Source: Glandiceps talaboti
Lineage: Eukaryota > Hemichordata > Enteropneusta > Spengelidae
Reading direction: 5' to 3'
NCBI RefSeq assembly: GCF_964340395.1
Contig: NC_135554.1
Location: 22,143,092 to 22,173,091 of the forward strand
Length of the DNA stretch: 30,000 nucleotides
Shown here: piece by piece, positions 26,842-30,000 of the stretch
How the letters are laid out: each line of letters starts with the position of its first letter
Position numbering within the stretch: position 1 is the first letter of the stretch
The notes under the pieces: generated by a model
What the model was told of the DNA's origin: nothing
Database searches by the model: none
Seen by the model: only the letters and a program-made list of their open reading frames with translations
Program-made: the position numbers and the translations under genes

Positions 26842-27719
26842 TTACCAGACTACATTCTGAAGATGTCTTTTAAATATCGATGAGTTCGGAGCTGATCTTA
26901 TGGATAGGGGTGGATTGTTCCATAGAACAGCACCACTATAGTGAAATGCCCGTTTCCCATATTCAGTTTTAACTGTAGGGATGTATATATTACCTTTACT
27001 GGCCTGTCTTGTGTTATGAAAGATGAATTCGGTTGGGAAGATTTAACATTTCAGTGAGGTAGCTAGGTGCATTACCTGTTACGGATTTGTAGACGAGTGT
27101 TGCCAGTACAGTTGGCGCTTCCATCTAATTTGAGGGCTGACCCAACCCAAGTTTTCATATACCCAATCCGTACTAGATAGTATCACGGGGAACTTCGAGG
27201 AGTAGTCGACGAGCTCGTTTATGTAGGAGTTCAAGTGTCTTCAAATACTTTTGATACGTATTACACCATACATTCGCAGCATAATCGAAATGGGGAAGGA
27301 CTAAGGTATTGAACATCATCTTCCTAAGTCCCAACGGCAAAAAGTATCGATGTGTTGAAAATTTCAATTTTGAATCCAGTCAAACCCCCAAGTATTTGAA
27401 ATCAAATACTTTGCTATACTAGGTCTCCCTGTATTCGAATTTGCAAAACTGAATTTAGTTTTAGTCTTTGAGAAGTACCGAAAAGCATGGTCTTGGTTTT
27501 ACTTGTATTCAGTGTTAACTTGTTTGAGTCAAGCCAGGCCTTGACATGCATTATTTCCTCTGTAAGTGTCACTTCAATATCGGCAGCTGATTTGCTCGAA
27601 TAGAAAATAGCCGTGTCATCTGCATACATAATTACTTGAGCCTTTATAAATGTTTCCGGCAAGTCATTGATATAAAGGGTGAAAATCAGAATGGTGTATT
27701 TGGACGTGTTACACCCCAA
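26842..27719 (-). mobile_element. Broken non-LTR retrotransposon (LINE), reverse-transcriptase 3' half
   Basis: Read on the minus strand, 27719-27414 encodes FTLYINDLPETF, the catalytic-site motif YADD (27615-27626) and LDSNKLTLNTSKTK. A frame shift leads to VFDFKYLGV, a TGA, then LRKMMFNTLVLPHFDYAANV and KRARRLLLEVPRD. Another frame gives TLVYKSVTGNAPSYLTEML. A last one gives KTEYGKRAFHYSGAVLWNN and ends SIFKRHLQNVVW with a stop at 26842. Motif order matches CR1/L2/Jockey-group ORF2 proteins. Several frameshifts and a stop make it inactive, and the 5' part is missing. Confidence 0.9.
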
Positions 27720-28197
27720 TCACACATGATTTGCTTTTGCTTTCGACTTCGTGATGCCTTACTTGATAATGACAATCATATTAGTTTATTATTAACGTAT
27801 GTAATATTTTTTACGATACTGACAATTATAAACACTTTGGTTGGAGGGTAAAATAGGGGGAAACGGAATGTCACTAACTTCCAATCTAGTATAGTACGTT
27901 TCCTATTAATATTGAAAAGGACATGAGCAGTGGATTTAACGTAGAGGACAGTGTTCATGTGGAGCTATGGCTAATACGATGTAAACTGAGTGTAAGAAGA
28001 GATAAAACAAAACTTGTATTGCTCCTTCATGCACAGGACATTGCAAGTGCACTTAAGTGTGAAGGAATGAATACAGCGCCCTCTCTTGAAAGATCCCGAA
28101 ACTATCATGGCATATATGTTATATAATGAATAAGCTTATATCCATCACTTGACGTAATTCTGAGCAACACTAGTTAGACCCAAATTGGTTATTACAC
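27720..28197. other. Spacer between the two LINE remnants
   Basis: The first bases are the decayed continuation of the minus-strand LINE. A 67-codon plus-strand frame at 27923-28126 shows no known domain. ATACAGCGCCCTC (28071) is shared with family B copy 2 (19530). Confidence 0.35.
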
Positions 28198-28869
28198 TAA
28201 TTATGCAAATTAGTCATACAATGTGCAAGTCATGTTCATTATATATATGAGACAATAACATTCTATACATTCACAAGGTTTCATAACATAAATCCATAGA
28301 TTTGTAAATATCATTAATTATGCAAAATAGCCATTCGTATGCAAATCCTACCCGTATCTAAAAGACAGTGTGTGTCATGATGCCATCATTTAAAACCACT
28401 ACAACACACACAAACACGGCAGCAAGGATCACCATGCGGGCCAAGAAGCATAATTACAAAACATCAATCTTTAAAGAGCTCCACTGGCTACCAGTGCAGG
28501 ATAGAATCAAATTTAATCCTTTTATTGATCACTGACAAATCTCTGAATGGACTATCGCCAATTTACATATCTGACCTAATCCACATCAAGCCAACTCCCT
28601 GGACACCTCCGATCATCTGACAAATGCTTGCACGAACCCAAGTACAAACTGTTGTCGTATGGCGGGTGTGCATTCTCAGGTGCTGCACCCCATCTATGGA
28701 ATGCACTGCCATTGGAAATACGACAAGAACCAACAGCTAACACCCTCAAAAAGAACTTAATTAATAAAAACATATGTATTTTACAGAGCATTCTAACTGT
28801 ACAACGCCTCTGAACTCTACATCGTAGAGGAAACTGGCGCTTAATAAATTCACTGATTGATTGATTGAC

Positions 28870-28921
<52 letters not shown>

Positions 28922-29160
28922 CATCAATATATCCGTCACATTCGATAACATTCTGAGTAACGATTGGTAAATTGGTAAATTGAATTAATTATGCCAATCA
29001 TTAATGTAATCCATCCTATCTGTAAGTTATATGTCATGCCATTAATATAGCTATCAAATTTGATAAAGGTCTCTGGCACCATTGATGATGATATATCCCC
29101 TAGTTGGTAATTACAAATAATTATGCAAATTAGTCGAATATATATACAAGTCACATCTAT
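28198..29160. repeat. Dispersed or tandem AATTATGCAAAT-containing repeats around a LINE
   Basis: Related segments with TAATTATGCAAATTAG lie at 28198, 28313, 28984 and 29117. The first and last share about 60 bp, including TTGGTnATTACAnATAATT. Spacing within each flank is 115-133 bp. The LINE at 28395-28921 sits between them, apparently inserted in this array. Confidence 0.55.
28395..28921 (+). mobile_element. Broken LINE 3' end with TGAT-repeat tail
   Basis: Frames in order give NTAARITMRAKKH and IFKELHWLPVQDRIKF, then after a shift LNGLSPIYISDLI, then after another shift LRSSDKCLHEPKYKLLSYGG, AFSGAAPHLWNALPLEIRQE and a TGA at 28812. This is the C-terminal end typical of CR1/L2-type ORF2. 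A short 3' UTR (small hairpin CTCTACATCGTAGAG, then GGCGCTTAATAAATT) runs into about 17 TGAT-type units (28852-28921), the usual tail of such elements. Only about 0.5 kb remains, which fits 5' truncation on insertion. Two frameshifts make it dead. Confidence 0.92.
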
Positions 29161-29822
29161 TAGAGATAGACAACATGTGTGAGATCACCATACGCCCTCA
29201 ATCATCTCATACACAGTATAATTCTGAGCTACATACGCAAAACATCTCCCCTGTGACAGTGCACTATTATTTATTAATGTAAATGACCCATGAAATTAAA
29301 AATAAATAACTAGTACATCGTCAGGATGAATTAACGCGCTTTGTTATCATCATTGTATGTACAAAATAATATGAGGTTTGTAGCTTGAATTTTTAAGTTA
29401 ATTACAAAATTTGTTAATTATATACAAATGATTAAACGGATAAAACTGCAACAGGTATTTTAAAAACAAAAGTCTAATTTGTTATGTATGTTACAAGTTA
29501 TATGAAGTAACAAGCCTGCATGTAGGGTAACTCAGCCTAGGGAATCTTAGTTTCACAAAAACCTCAGTCCATATCGAACAACATGGTCTGCACAAAAACA
29601 TGATCAGAGGGACAGGTCCTACTGAGTTCCATATCTGAGACGACTCGTAAGACGTCATTTGTTGTTAGCCAGGTTTAGTGATGCTGAGAAAGTTCGTCGG
29701 GCATGTACATGTGTAATGTTATCATTAGAAGCCAGTGTTCAATGTGATTGGGCAAAGGACCCTGCTGTGTTTATTGTGTCTCTGTTATTGTTAGTCTAGT
29801 GTTGAAATATGTCTATTTTGTG
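29161..29822. other. Gene-free stretch near the window end
   Basis: AT-rich sequence with no supported exon. A minus-strand AATAAA (29770-29775) lies about 50 nt past the stop of the open frame described next. Confidence 0.35.
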
Positions 29823-30000
29823 TCAAAAATGTAATGTCCCATGGGTGAAACACCAAACCAACATCATTTTAGCTATATCAATCTGCAGGGTACGGTATAA
29901 CAACGTGACAACTGTTTCATAATCAGACATGCCATGATTTCCCATCACACCCACAAATCTGACATAATGTCCAGAACCACCTGGCAAGTACATAAGGAGG
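29823..30000 (-). other. Possible terminal exon of a gene entering from the right edge (weak)
   Basis: A minus-strand frame is open from the window edge for 58 codons to a TGA at 29825-29823. It includes GHYVRFVGVMGNHGMSDYE and TVVTLLYRTLQ, followed by the polyadenylation signal noted downstream. I do not recognise the sequence. It could equally be a transposon piece or chance. Confidence 0.2.

Overview
This is a window of nuclear DNA from an animal, most likely a marine invertebrate. It is AT-rich, has long introns with GT/AG borders, carries large compound microsatellites, and is full of short inverted-repeat transposons and decayed LINE retrotransposons. There is no sign of bacterial gene packing. 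I cannot name the phylum. The LINE tails and the calcyphosin sequence would fit an invertebrate deuterostome or a lophotrochozoan, but no species-specific marker is present.

The one gene I can annotate with high confidence is a calcyphosin-like EF-hand protein on the minus strand (22580 down to 10794). It has four coding exons (22453-22580, 19964-20141, 15421-15630, 10794-10892). Splice sites and phases all agree, and the join gives a complete 204-residue protein. Its three introns (about 2.3, 4.3 and 4.5 kb) hold most of the mobile DNA in the window.

Inside its last intron, on the opposite strand, lies a probable small two-exon gene (12690-12789 and 12969-13203). Its spliced product, 92 residues from an in-frame ATG, looks like a single CARD-type death-fold domain followed at once by a stop. 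This is the most interesting unannotated object here. It rests on residue pattern and phase agreement only.

The repeats are layered. In intron 3 a 71-73 bp tandem array is split by a 1.29-kb hAT-like element, which itself carries a 115-bp MITE with its own 8-bp target duplication. A second copy of that MITE, also with a duplication, sits at 5.45 kb in the opposite orientation. Other foldback or inverted-repeat elements lie at 1.56-1.98, 7.58-7.75 (second copy at 19.50-19.76), 15.90-16.09, 16.65-17.21 and 20.96-21.40 kb. Tandem repeats occur at 0-0.19, 2.11, 18.10 and 18.53 kb.

From 23.5 to 24.9 kb there are two large compound microsatellites. From 26.4 to 29.2 kb there are two convergent broken LINE 3' ends: one on the minus strand (26842-27719) with reverse-transcriptase remnants including YADD, one on the plus strand (28395-28921) ending in a TGAT-repeat tail. 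The first 10 kb and the last 1 kb hold no gene I can support, only a few weak exon candidates listed as such.
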